From the NCBI RefSeq assembly GCF_028858725.1, contig NC_084765.1, forward strand, positions 12,497,001 through 12,561,000: a stretch of DNA of 64,000 nucleotides, written 5' to 3'. Every line of letters begins with the position of its first letter. The stretch's first letter is position 1. A program made the translations under genes and the position numbers. This stretch comes from Colius striatus. Taxonomy: Eukaryota > Chordata > Aves > Coliiformes > Coliidae. Shown piece after piece: positions 38,401-54,050 of the stretch. The notes beneath the pieces are model-generated. The model ran no database searches. It was not told the origin of the DNA and saw nothing but the letters and a program-made list of their open reading frames with translations.

Positions 38401-39969
38401 GTCTTGTTCAACATCTTCATCAACAACCTGGATAAGGGGACCGAGTGTACCCTCAGCAAGTTCCCTGATGACACCAAACTGGGAGGACTGACTGATTCCC
38501 CAGAGGCTGTGCTGCCATTCAGTGGGATCTCAACCAGCTTGAGAGTTGGGCAGAGAGGAACCTCATGAGGTTCAACAAGGACAAGTGCAGAGTCCTGCAT
38601 CTGGGAAGGGGCAACCCCCTGCACCAGTACGGGCTGGGGGTCGATCTGCTGAAGAGCAGCTCTGCAGGGAGACCTGGGAATCCTGATTGATAATAAACTA
38701 ACCATGAGCTAGCAATGTGCCCTCGTGGCCAAGAAGGCCAATGGCATCCTGGGATGCATCAAGAAGAGTGTGGCCAGCAGGTCAAGGGAGGTTCTTCTCC
38801 CTCTCTACTCTGCCCTGGTGAGGCCTCATCTGGAGTCCTGTGTCCAGTTCTGGACTCCTCAGCTCAAGAGGGACAGGGAAGTGCTGGAGAGAGTCCAGCG
38901 CAGGGCCACCAAGATGATCAGGGGATTGGAATATCTTTCATAGGAGGAAAGGCTGTGGGAACTGGGGCTGTTTAGTCTGGAGAAGAGGAGACTGAGGGGA
39001 GATCTGACTAACATTTACAAATATCTAAAGGGTGGGTGTCAGGAGGTTGGGACATCCCTTTTTTCTATAGTAGCTAGCAACAGGACAAGGGGTAATGGGA
39101 TGAAGCTGGAACACAAAAAGTTCTACTTAAACATAAGAAAAAACTATTTTATTGTGAGGGAGCCCTGGCACAGGCTGCCCAGAGGGGTTGTGGAGTCTCC
39201 TTCCTTGGAGGTCTTCAAGACCCGCCTGGACATGTTCCTATGCGACCTGATCTAGGTGAACCTGCTTCTGCAGGGGGTTTGGACTAGATGATATCTAAAG
39301 GTCCCTTCCAATCCCTACCATTCTATGATTCAATGAAGAGGAATCATGAGGCACTTCAAGAATAAGCACTGAGTTCAGACTCAATTCTAGGATCAACACA
39401 CCAGATTTACCTAAGTACAACAAATTTCATTGAATGCTTAAATGTGAGGCTTTAATACCAGGATACTACAATGTAATTGGATGTGTACTAAACACTAACA
39501 CTGCCATTTCTGCCAACAAGTGCACTAACTAAACAATAACTTGTTGCTCATCATTACATTGATTTAATCTTCCTTAGCCCCAACAGGTACTACTTCAAAC
39601 AGAAAGACAGAAAAAAGATCTCAAAATTTGGCGCACACTGAGCGGAAAAAAACAAAAAACTCCAGCCAAAACAGGTAACATAAACATCATGAAATTTCTT
39701 AAAACACAGGAAACAGAAGAATGTAAACATTTCAAAAATCAAAGGAACAAAATAAACACAAAACTGTTGAGTTTTAGTTCATAAAATGTAAACAATATTC
39801 TATGAAAGGCACAATGAGAAAATGTGAGAATAATTCAGGTAAGATGGAGTATCCTTCAAATTACTGTCCACTACTTGCCTAGGTCATTTTTTAAGCTGAT
39901 TTCAGATGGTGGTTCTGAATCCATTGGAACATTGATTAAGGTGTAGCACACATTCTCTGCAGCAGTCAT
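17343..39969 (-). CDS. COPB1: COPB1, coatomer subunit beta (beta-COP), whole coding span of 21 exons
   Basis: Beta-COP is a core subunit of the coatomer that coats COPI vesicles for Golgi-to-ER and intra-Golgi transport. Twenty-one coding exons on the minus strand total 2862 nt, which is 953 aa plus stop, the same length as I recall for the human protein, and all junction phases agree. From family knowledge, roughly residues 20-535 form the adaptin-like alpha-solenoid (exons 2-13), about 670-805 the beta-COP C-terminal domain (exons 16-19) and about 810-940 the appendage platform (exons 19-22). The ATG at 39969 has A at -3 and an in-frame TAA twelve bases upstream (39981-39979), which fixes the start. 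The stop is TAA at 17345-17343. All introns seen are GT-AG except intron 2, which is GC-AG. The gene looks intact and functional. A 5' non-coding exon is expected in the CpG island near 42.8 kb but could not be placed exactly. Confidence 0.98.
18643..18798 (-). CDS. COPB1: COPB1 exon 21 (residues 883-934)
   Basis: Reads [20 protein letters not shown] through IRIRAKSQ, phase 0. Platform domain. Acceptor CCATAG, donor CAG|gtaacg. Confidence 0.97.
19568..19657 (-). CDS. COPB1: COPB1 exon 20 (residues 853-882)
   Basis: Reads [20 protein letters not shown] through KCLTPEK, phase 0. Acceptor TTGAAG, donor AAG|gtgaga. Confidence 0.97.
20190..20265 (+). mobile_element. Old, diverged CR1 3' tail
   Basis: GTCCCTGCCCAAGGCAGGTG, then GGTCCCTTTTCAACC and a degraded terminal repeat match the last 75 bp or so of CR1 with many differences. 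It lies in COPB1 intron 19, antisense to the gene. Confidence 0.65.
20623..20768 (-). CDS. COPB1: COPB1 exon 19 (residues 804-852)
   Basis: Completes Val804 and reads [20 protein letters not shown] through AEFEWENK, entering the appendage platform domain. Acceptor TTGCAG, donor AAA|gttagt, which lacks the usual G at -1. Confidence 0.97.
21211..21330 (-). CDS. COPB1: COPB1 exon 18 (residues 764-804)
   Basis: Completes Gly764 and reads [20 protein letters not shown] through GIIFGNI and one base of Val. Acceptor TTACACAG, donor G|gtaagt. Confidence 0.97.
21580..22413 (-). mobile_element. CR1 LINE 3' fragment, sense to COPB1, intron 17
   Basis: On the minus strand it runs from the region after the RT domain ([33 protein letters not shown]), through [20 protein letters not shown] and [20 protein letters not shown], to the 3' end with GGTTGGA and the TGATTCTATGATT tail at 21580. 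About 830 bp; frame breaks are present. It belongs to the same group as the large copy at 35.6-39.3 kb. Confidence 0.93.
23607..23751 (-). CDS. COPB1: COPB1 exon 17 (residues 716-764)
   Basis: Reads [20 protein letters not shown] through CTLELATL and one base of Gly. It is part of the C-terminal beta-sandwich. Acceptor TTTCACAG, donor CTGG|gtaagg. Confidence 0.97.
23889..24363 (+). mobile_element. CR1 LINE 3' fragment of a different subfamily, intron 16
   Basis: Matches the CR1 3' region (GGTTGTTCAGCCTGGAGGAG, CCTGGCAGTGTTCAAGGCCA, CCCCTTCCAACTC, ATTCTATGATTCTATG) but differs throughout from the more numerous copies in the window, so it is another and probably older subfamily. Confidence 0.88.
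25299..25478 (-). CDS. COPB1: COPB1 exon 16 (residues 656-715)
   Basis: Reads [20 protein letters not shown] through PLASKLNK, phase 0. It contains the start of the beta-COP C-terminal domain. Acceptor CTGCAG, donor AAG|gtaatg. Confidence 0.97.
25648..25875 (-). CDS. COPB1: COPB1 exon 15 (residues 580-655)
   Basis: Reads [20 protein letters not shown] through EEEKLSQK, phase 0. Acceptor CCTCAG, donor AAG|gtgagt. Confidence 0.97.
26236..26356 (-). CDS. COPB1: COPB1 exon 14 (residues 539-579)
   Basis: Completes Arg539 and reads [20 protein letters not shown] through QEKKKQN. Acceptor TTGCAG, donor AAT|gtgagt. Confidence 0.97.
27019..27179 (-). CDS. COPB1: COPB1 exon 13 (residues 486-539)
   Basis: Reads [20 protein letters not shown] through RPAKKEED and two bases of Arg. 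This charged, less conserved linker follows the solenoid and carries most of the differences from the human protein that I recall (VSVGPAQ, RPAKK). Acceptor TTCTAG, donor AG|gtattt. Confidence 0.97.
27753..27849 (-). CDS. COPB1: COPB1 exon 12 (residues 453-485)
   Basis: Completes Lys453 and reads [20 protein letters not shown] through EVRRSLGE. Acceptor CTTAG, donor GAG|gtgtgt. Confidence 0.97.
28854..28999 (-). CDS. COPB1: COPB1 exon 11 (residues 405-453)
   Basis: Reads [20 protein letters not shown] through HAIKSV and two bases of Lys. The stretch NLRPLIVEK has Pro at residue 436 where I recall Met in human, a lineage substitution. Acceptor GCTAG, donor AA|gtgagt. Confidence 0.97.
29428..29574 (-). 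CDS. COPB1: COPB1 exon 10 (residues 356-404)
   Basis: Reads [20 protein letters not shown] through DMAANVIPV, phase 0. Acceptor CTGCAG, donor GTG|gtatgc. The intron between exons 10 and 9 is very short (93 bp). Confidence 0.97.
29668..29775 (-). CDS. COPB1: COPB1 exon 9 (residues 320-355)
   Basis: Reads [20 protein letters not shown] through SSRNVEE, phase 0. Acceptor TTTCAG, donor GAG|gtaaaa. Solenoid region. Confidence 0.97.
30244..30363 (-). CDS. COPB1: COPB1 exon 8 (residues 280-319)
   Basis: Reads [20 protein letters not shown] through [10 protein letters not shown], phase 0. Acceptor TATAG, donor CAG|gtatgt. Confidence 0.97.
31360..31497 (-). CDS. COPB1: COPB1 exon 7 (residues 234-279)
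   Basis: Reads [20 protein letters not shown] through SSAPTAIK, phase 0 on both sides. Acceptor CCTAG, donor AAG|gtataa. Confidence 0.97.
31860..32315 (+). mobile_element. CR1 LINE internal fragment lacking its 3' end, intron 6
   Basis: Matches 38660-39130 of the large CR1 (AGACCTGGGAGTCCTGATT, GCCAATGGCATCCTGGGATG, CTATAGTAGCTAGCAACAGG) but stops just after AACACAAAAAGT, so the last 200 bp or so and the ATTCTATG tail are missing. CR1 copies are normally 5'-truncated with the 3' end kept, so a later deletion is likely. Confidence 0.9.
32488..32580 (-). CDS. COPB1: COPB1 exon 6 (residues 203-233)
   Basis: Reads [20 protein letters not shown] through ELIYK in phase 0. Acceptor CAG, donor AAG|gtaaaa. 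Solenoid region. Confidence 0.97.
33156..33270 (-). CDS. COPB1: COPB1 exon 5 (residues 164-202)
   Basis: Completes Arg164 and reads [16 protein letters not shown] through MMLIHADQ. The acceptor is unusual: the AG sits at the end of a run of six A (TTTTAAAAAAG), with only a short T-tract before it. The donor CAG|gtaagg is strong. Confidence 0.96.
33505..33934 (+). mobile_element. CR1 LINE 3' fragment, intron 4
   Basis: Starts at ATGATCACGGGACTGGAG and runs to CCCTTCCAACCCC and ATTCTATGATTCTACGATTC. Same group as the large CR1, antisense to COPB1. Confidence 0.92.
34348..34517 (-). CDS. COPB1: COPB1 exon 4 (residues 108-164)
   Basis: Reads [20 protein letters not shown] through LAIYTIY and two bases of an Arg codon. 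Solenoid region. Acceptor TTTTAG, donor AG|gtaaat. Confidence 0.97.
35218..35447 (-). CDS. COPB1: COPB1 exon 3 (residues 31-107)
   Basis: Begins AGAAAGGAG after a CT-rich tract and CTCTAG, completing the Glu codon from exon 2. It encodes [15 protein letters not shown] through VCDAYRK, the first helices of the adaptin-like solenoid. Donor AAG|gtagcc. A large CR1 begins only about 190 bp upstream of its acceptor. Confidence 0.97.
35799..36227 (+). pseudogene. CR1 ORF1 C-terminal SGNH-esterase-like domain, broken
   Basis: Reads [12 protein letters not shown] (block I with the nucleophile Ser codon at 35817-35819), then VFHVGMNDD (block III GxND) and, after a change of frame near 36.1 kb, [11 protein letters not shown] (block V DxxH, 36216-36227). 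The esterase domain is known from ORF1 proteins of CR1-clade LINEs. All three catalytic blocks can be recognised, but the frame is not continuous. Confidence 0.8.
36490..37202 (+). pseudogene. CR1 ORF2 endonuclease domain, broken
   Basis: APE-type endonuclease: [25 protein letters not shown] (catalytic Glu replaced by Gln), [19 protein letters not shown] and NDHEMVEF are in order in one frame that stops at TGA 37200-37202, where LDFR would continue in intact CR1 copies. It made the nick for target-primed integration in the parent element. Confidence 0.88.
37579..38568 (+). pseudogene. CR1 ORF2 reverse transcriptase domain, broken
   Basis: About 329 codons open with RT motifs in order: [20 protein letters not shown], motif [14 protein letters not shown], motif [14 protein letters not shown] and motif C with DD (FPDD, usual FADD; 38461-38472). 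The frame then shifts near 38.5 kb, so the C-terminal part continues in other frames (for example [20 protein letters not shown] from about 38731). Confidence 0.9.
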
Positions 39970-40030
39970 TGTTCTTGGTTACAACAGTTCTCTCAGTGGA
40001 AGAATTATTTTGACACAAATATCAGACAAC
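39879..40030 (-). CDS. COPB1: COPB1 exon 2 (5'UTR end and residues 1-30)
   Basis: The exon starts after a long T-tract and AG at 40032-40031. It has 61 nt of 5'UTR, then ATG at 39969-39967 and reads [20 protein letters not shown] and on to the motif SLKNDL. It ends with one base of the next Glu codon. The donor is GC (AG|GCAAGT) rather than GT. The only nearby GT would break the frame with exon 3. Confidence 0.95.
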
Positions 40031-42589
40031 CTAAAAAAAAAAGCAAACAAGGCCATCCCAAAGTTAACAGGTTTTATTAACAGGTCACATAAAAATTCGT
40101 TCATAACTGACTTAACAAATTGTTGGGTTTCTTGTGAAGCCACATTCAAATGCCTTCTCAGCTTTCTGTTATGCTAAAATATTTCTGTTAGCACCAAAAA
40201 AATGAAGAGCAGGAAATTTCCCAAAGACAAAAAAACCCCCCACCCTTAACCAATAAATGAAAGAAATCTTTCCAATACTTAGGACATGGAGACAATACAA
40301 GCGTACAGGCCCCTGAATGAAGCCGAACAGATGCAGCAGCTTTTCCCTCTTCTAGCCAATCCCTCATCCTGGCTATATATTCCCACCACCCTCCTGCAGT
40401 CCTTTGCCTCGCCAGGTGAACTGAACCAAGCTGCAACTTCAGATGAAAAACAACACAGAAAAAAACCCAAAAAAAACCAACCCAGAGTTTTTGTACTTGT
40501 TTAACAAGTTGAATCAGCCTAAGAAGGCAGCTTTAAAGATGAGTATGAGAGTCAACAGAGCAGAGACCGAGGACATGGTGGAGAGGGACAAAGGACTGCC
40601 CTTTTACCTGCCAAGGATCATCAGGGTAGCTCAACTCTACTGTCTAACTACTTCCCTAGATAGTAACAAGGAAAGTATTTTTACAGTGAAAAAGTCTGAG
40701 GTTACAGATCTATTAAAGCTGCTGTGGCTGACAGCTCAAGATAACAAAATTAGTAATTAAGTTCAATCCTCACTCTCTCGTTTGTTTTTTATAGAACAGA
40801 CATCTAGGATCAAATCAAATCTTTTGTTCCATTTCTTACGTAATGAAAAATGCTCAAGTTCGAGCTAGCTCAGTTAACACTAAGATAGCACACTTACAAG
40901 CACAGCAAACTGTTACTTTTTATTACATGAACACTTTTGTATTTTCTACAGAATATGTGTCAAAAATTTACAGGAAAAGTTACTTTCTCTGTGCTTTTAT
41001 TGCTCTAAATTTTCTGGAAGTCTTAGACTGAGTTTAACAAATCATTAAAACAAAAACATTTTAAACTTTAAATCATTACACTACAACATCAGTTAAATAT
41101 TGTGTAAAACCACACTTGTTTTAAACAGTTATTATTACTAACCATTATTACTAAGAGAGCCAACAGAACTGAACAGAATGGTCTCCATCATTTACAAAAA
41201 GAAGAAAACATGAAGCTCTCCAACTCAAAGCTGTGTTTTCACTGCACATCACTTCTTCTCAGAGTTAAATGATCTTGAGCAGTGCCATACCTCTGTGACA
41301 GAAAGCTTTCAATAACATGCTAGTTTAAGAAGTTATCACCTGGACACAGTCAGCTTCTACTCCACATCACGTCTCTTATTTGTCCAGAAAACTTTTGAGA
41401 TACAAACCTTGTAAACTCTCCACGTCTACCTTATTTTTGAAGCAGTAAGAAAAATAAAGTTGAACTGACCAACAAAAAACAATTCCCAGGCTGGTTCAAA
41501 GCACTGCCCCACCAGTTGCTCTGAGGAAAGAAAGTGAAGGTGAGACATGGACTTGCAATATTTGAATAAAGGGCTGAGACACCACACAAGCAAGTACTGG
41601 CTCCAAAGTCCCTTTTCCCATCAAATGGGCACCTGGAGAATCTCAGGCTGAACAGCGAGCAGGTAAGTTGTGCTAACGTAGGCTGCAACCTCTTTCTACC
41701 CAAGAACTAAAACAGTACCACAGCTACTACCCCAGGAAAGAATGGCAATAACTTTTTTTAAAAATGCCTCTTTCTGTTAAGAAAATTAATTTTTATGGAC
41801 TAGATCCTTCAAGATTGCTGCTTACAGTATCAATGGCTCCTCCCATTTAGAAATATGACTGTTTTCTGCCACAGCAGCAGCTTTTTGCGTAGTTTTTCCA
41901 TACTGTTATCCAAAACTCCTGACTCAAAGCCCTGCAGCTAGCACCTTCGCCTCCAATAACTCATGCAGACCATAAAGCAGATGTTTGTGAAAAGTAGTCC
42001 ACGTATCTTTACTCATACAAAGACTTCAACTGCAGAAACTCTCTAAAAAATCAGACAAACACGTCTCCGAAACATGAGAATGTGGAGTGTATTTTATGCT
42101 CTGAAAAATAAAACTCTGCTAATATGCAGAGCTGGGAGGTATGATGGGGAGATCTACCACCAAGTCTTGAAATCACAGTTTAATCTTACAGAGAATTGCC
42201 AAAGACACCTAAGGTGCTACTCGACTTCCTCAGCAACAAAATTTTTAAGCATCGCTATAAGGAAACTGAAAGTTACACAGTATATACAATACAGAAAAAC
42301 AAAAAGCCACGCCTGCTCTCCAGCCACATCTTTGAGGAGCTTTATGACCTGGGGTACCTTATGAATCAAAATTCTGGGAAATCAAAATTTCATTGATGCA
42401 CGAAGATCTCCCTCTTAATTTTCTAGGTGATCACTTTTCGGTCAAAACACCTGGCATTTTCCTCTAAGAGGTAAAACTGAACACTCGGATGCCACCATTT
42501 GCCAGCCATTTCCCGGAATAAATTCGGAGATCTACAACACCACACCACCACCGCACGTCTCCAAGAGGCCGTGACACAAGGTACTCCAA
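40031..42589. other. COPB1 intron 1 region, no further coding exon seen
   Basis: Between exon 2 and the CpG island. AT-rich intronic sequence, with open frames that show no family resemblance. This is expected to be intron 1. Confidence 0.65.
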
Positions 42590-43150
42590 GCCCTAAACCC
42601 CCGAGGCCTGTGGCCTCCCGTCAGCAGTGCTGAGGGCTCTCCTGAGGGATCCACCCAGAAGGATGCTGGCGGGGCTGTGAGGCCTCAGGCCTGCGGGCCC
42701 CATCGGAGCGGCAGCACGACTACAGTCCCCACTGCCCTGCACCCCCTCCTTCCCCGGCGCCGCTGCTGCTTCGCAGTCATAAGGCTCCGTACCCAGCGCT
42801 GTGGCGGCCCGACCCGGTCCGGTCGAGCTAGGTGCGGTGCGGAGCTCCTGCCCGCGGCGCTCCCGCTCCGGCGATGGCTGACGTGGAGCCGCTCGTTTCC
42901 CAGGCCACATCGATAGTACGGCGGCCGTGGCGGGACACTCCTCTCGCCCGCACGGCAACGCGAAAGGGGCGGGACAGATCGTGGCGTGCCAAGGTTGCGC
43001 GCGCGAGCGCCACGAGGGCGGGAGGCGGGGCACGGGGCCGTGGGGTGCAACGTCAGCGGGGCGAAGGGGGCGGCAGAGGCGGGGAACACGCGGCCCCCTG
43101 CCCCAAAACAGGGAATTGGGGAGAGGGAAATGAAGGGCGGGGGGCGGAGG
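42590..43150 (-). promoter_or_regulatory. COPB1: CpG-island promoter of COPB1
   Basis: Dense CpG and high GC, upstream of COPB1 exon 2 on the minus strand, so this is the expected TATA-less promoter and the site of the non-coding exon 1. It contains Sp1-type GC boxes (42966-42973 and 43016-43030) and TGACGTGG at 42879-42886. The exact start site is not visible. One weak candidate donor for exon 1 on the minus strand is CTGG|GTACGG, with the exon ending near 42793. Open reading frames in both strands here are by-products of the GC content. Confidence 0.75.
42879..42886. promoter_or_regulatory. UPRE/CRE-like motif TGACGTGG in the COPB1 island
   Basis: TGACGTGG matches the core of the unfolded-protein-response element bound by XBP1 and ATF6, and also a CRE-like bZIP site. 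Induction of secretory-pathway genes by XBP1 is established in general. Function here is inferred from sequence and position only. Confidence 0.4.
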
Positions 43151-43290
43151 GAAAGGAGGGGGGAAGTAGAAAAAAAAGTAGGAAAAGAAAGGGGTAAAAA
43201 AGTAGAAAAATAACAGGAAAACTGAGAAGGAAAATAGTAGGGGATAAATAATGATAGAAAAATAATTTAAAAAAAGACAAAAGAAAAGCA
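43105..43290 (+). repeat. Polypurine tract with a G-quadruplex motif between PSMA1 and COPB1
   Basis: Almost all A and G on the plus strand. 43135-43163 has four or more runs of three or more G with short loops, matching the G-quadruplex pattern. It lies just upstream of the COPB1 island as COPB1 is read. A reading frame on the opposite strand is only its pyrimidine shadow. Confidence 0.6.
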
Positions 43291-43378
43291 GGTTGACCTA
43301 GTGTATAAAACCAACTACACGCCCTGGAATAATTCTTTGTTAATATGTTTTTTCATGATGGAACTACCGAAATGGATT

Positions 43379-43458
43379 CCTGCTTCTGGAAGGGGGTTGG
43401 ACTAGATGATCTCTAAAGGTCCCTTCCAACCCCTTCCATTCTATGATTCTGTGATTCA
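43379..43458 (+). mobile_element. Short CR1 3' tail in the PSMA1-COPB1 spacer
   Basis: About 80 bp: CCTGCTTCTGGAAGGGGGTT, GGACTAGATGATCTCTAAAG, CCCTTCCAACCCC and ATTCTATGATTCTGTGATTC, a strongly 5'-truncated CR1 end. Confidence 0.9.
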
Positions 43459-44409
43459 ACACAGTATTTAGAGCCTGTCCAGGACAGCCCCATGCTTTAT
43501 AAATTAATAAAAGACAAGATGTAAGTTTTAGGGTTTTTTTTATAAGTACATTGAGCAGGACACAATGAGTGTGTCCTGTGTGAGTTCATCCCAGACTTGC
43601 TCTTTTCAATGTGTTCCTTGGTGAGAATAATTACAATAGAACAATCCAACATGGGGGGAAAAAAAAAATCCCACAACCAAACACATTAAAAAAAAAAAGC
43701 AAAACTTGTCTTGCTTAAAATACAGCATCACATCTACATTGCACCTTGGAAGCACCAACTCACTGGCCTTCCCCAACAGACATTCCCAAACTTTGTGGCA
43801 TTCTAGCTCGAAGCCAAAGAGGCTTTGAGTCCTCCCTAGTCACATCACACAGAGAAAGCTGAAGGGACAAAACCCCACAGAACGTGTTTGTTCAGCAGCA
43901 ATGCAGAGATCCATCACCTGAGGGACCCATAATGGAGATTTTACATGCTTCCCTTGCTACTTCAATTTAGGTCGTTAGTGAGGTCAAAGCCCTTCACTAC
44001 CCCAGGAGCGGCTGAGGGCTCTAAAGAAACTGTGAGTCATTTAGGTTCCGCACAAGCTGGATAAAGTTTACTGAAGCAGAGAACTCCCAAACCAAAACAC
44101 ACACTGGCTGGCAGCTGGCTGGCTGTTTCTGGTAAACAGCCATGACTAGAAGTATCTTTTCAAGTTGAGTTGGAGACAATGACAAGTCAACACGGGGAAA
44201 CGTGCTGCATTCTGTTTGGTTTTGTAGGGATTTTAAAGTCTTCTCATCTCAACAGTTTCCATGAGCAACACATTTTTCTATAATAAGTAAATGCTCAGGT
44301 TGACAAATGATCAAGTACATGACAGTACCTTCACATAACAGCAGTTTTTGAATAAGTATTTGTTCAGATTACAAATAACCACAATTCACAGCAGATTCCA
44401 AGAAACTGA
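43459..44409. other. Spacer between the PSMA1 poly(A) signal and COPB1
   Basis: Under 1 kb of AT-rich DNA after the PSMA1 poly(A) signal, with A-runs at 43660-43700. No gene or RNA recognised. Confidence 0.6.
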
Positions 44410-44415
44410 TTTATT
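44410..44415 (-). terminator. PSMA1: PSMA1 poly(A) signal AATAAA
   Basis: First canonical AATAAA on the minus strand after the PSMA1 stop, giving a 3'UTR of about 300 nt. Usage is inferred. Confidence 0.65.
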
Positions 44416-44694
44416 TCCACTTGTCCTTACAAGTTAAAGACAGCATGCTTTTCATTAAAAAACTGTATTGTGTACTATTTAGAAAATGATTTTGCCTTTC
44501 CTGTCAAAGAAAATACACCCAATTATGAGCTCCTGTCTACCTTTTAGGGATAGGTGGGTTGGTTTCTTTTTTTAGGAGTAATCCTTGAATGTATCAGCAG
44601 AAAACGCATATAGGTGAGCATAAAGTTATCAGAAAATGGGGAAACGTTCCTGTATAATTAGACATACATTAACAGAGAGGAACTCATCGACCAG

Positions 44695-53708
<9,014 letters not shown>

Positions 53709-53882
53709 CCTCCTTCCCCCGACAGCAGCGCGGGCTCCGGGACGGCGAGGGGGTAACCGCTCAGGCAGCGATCGCTCTGGACTGGAAGCGGGTAAGCAGC
53801 GCTAGCCGCACCTCGAGTCATCGATGGAGCTGCCGGCGGCTCGCCCCGCCCCTACGGCGAGTCGTGCGGCGCGGGAGCGGCG

Positions 53883-53892
53883 GCGCATGCGC
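53883..53892. promoter_or_regulatory. Palindromic NRF1-type site GCGCATGCGC
   Basis: Exact palindromic match to the NRF1 consensus, about 175 bp upstream of the PSMA1 initiator codon. NRF1 sites are common in CpG-island housekeeping promoters. Binding is inferred. Confidence 0.55.
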
Positions 53893-54050
53893 GTGGGAGA
53901 GGCCGTCGCGGGGAGGGGCGGCCGCCCCCGCGGGGTCGCGTTTGAGGCGTCGCATCCCGCCTCGGCCAGTGCTCTGGCGCTGTCACCCCGGCAGCGTCAT
54001 CCCGCAGTTTAGCAACCTGTGTCAGCCGCGGAGTGCCGGCGTCCTGAGCG

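Larger units (their letters stand above)
35640..39337 (+). mobile_element. Large CR1 LINE (non-LTR retrotransposon), antisense within COPB1 intron 2
   Basis: A 5'-truncated but long CR1. Parts in order: the C-terminal part of ORF1 with an SGNH-esterase-like domain (35799-36098, and the DGIH motif at 36216-36227), an APE-type endonuclease segment (about 36490-37202), a reverse transcriptase segment (37579-38568) with motifs [13 protein letters not shown] and [13 protein letters not shown], the C-terminal region (38700-39000) and the 3' end with CCCTTCCAA and ATTCTATGATTC. It is inactive. ORF1 has a stop at 35796-35798 just before the GDS block. ORF2 is broken by a stop at 37200-37202 and by frame changes around 37.2-37.6 kb and after 38.5 kb. 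The endonuclease TETW motif reads TQTW (codon 36600-36602), and the polymerase FADD box reads FPDD. The 5' border is approximate, within about 30 bp. Confidence 0.93.

Noticed and set aside
36390-38705. Minus-strand frames of 107-170 codons opposite the large CR1
   Set aside because: They are antisense shadows of the CR1 ORF2 coding strand, not genes.
42593-43197. Several open frames of 60-146 codons on both strands in the COPB1 island
   Set aside because: Overlapping frames in all phases with Arg/Pro/Gly-rich products are typical of CpG islands. One contains MTAKQQ, which superficially recalls the COPB1 N-terminus MTAAEN, but the true start is in exon 2.
43053-43280. 75-codon Phe/Leu/Ser/Pro-rich minus-strand frame
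   Set aside because: It is the pyrimidine complement of the polypurine tract and has no coding character beyond that.
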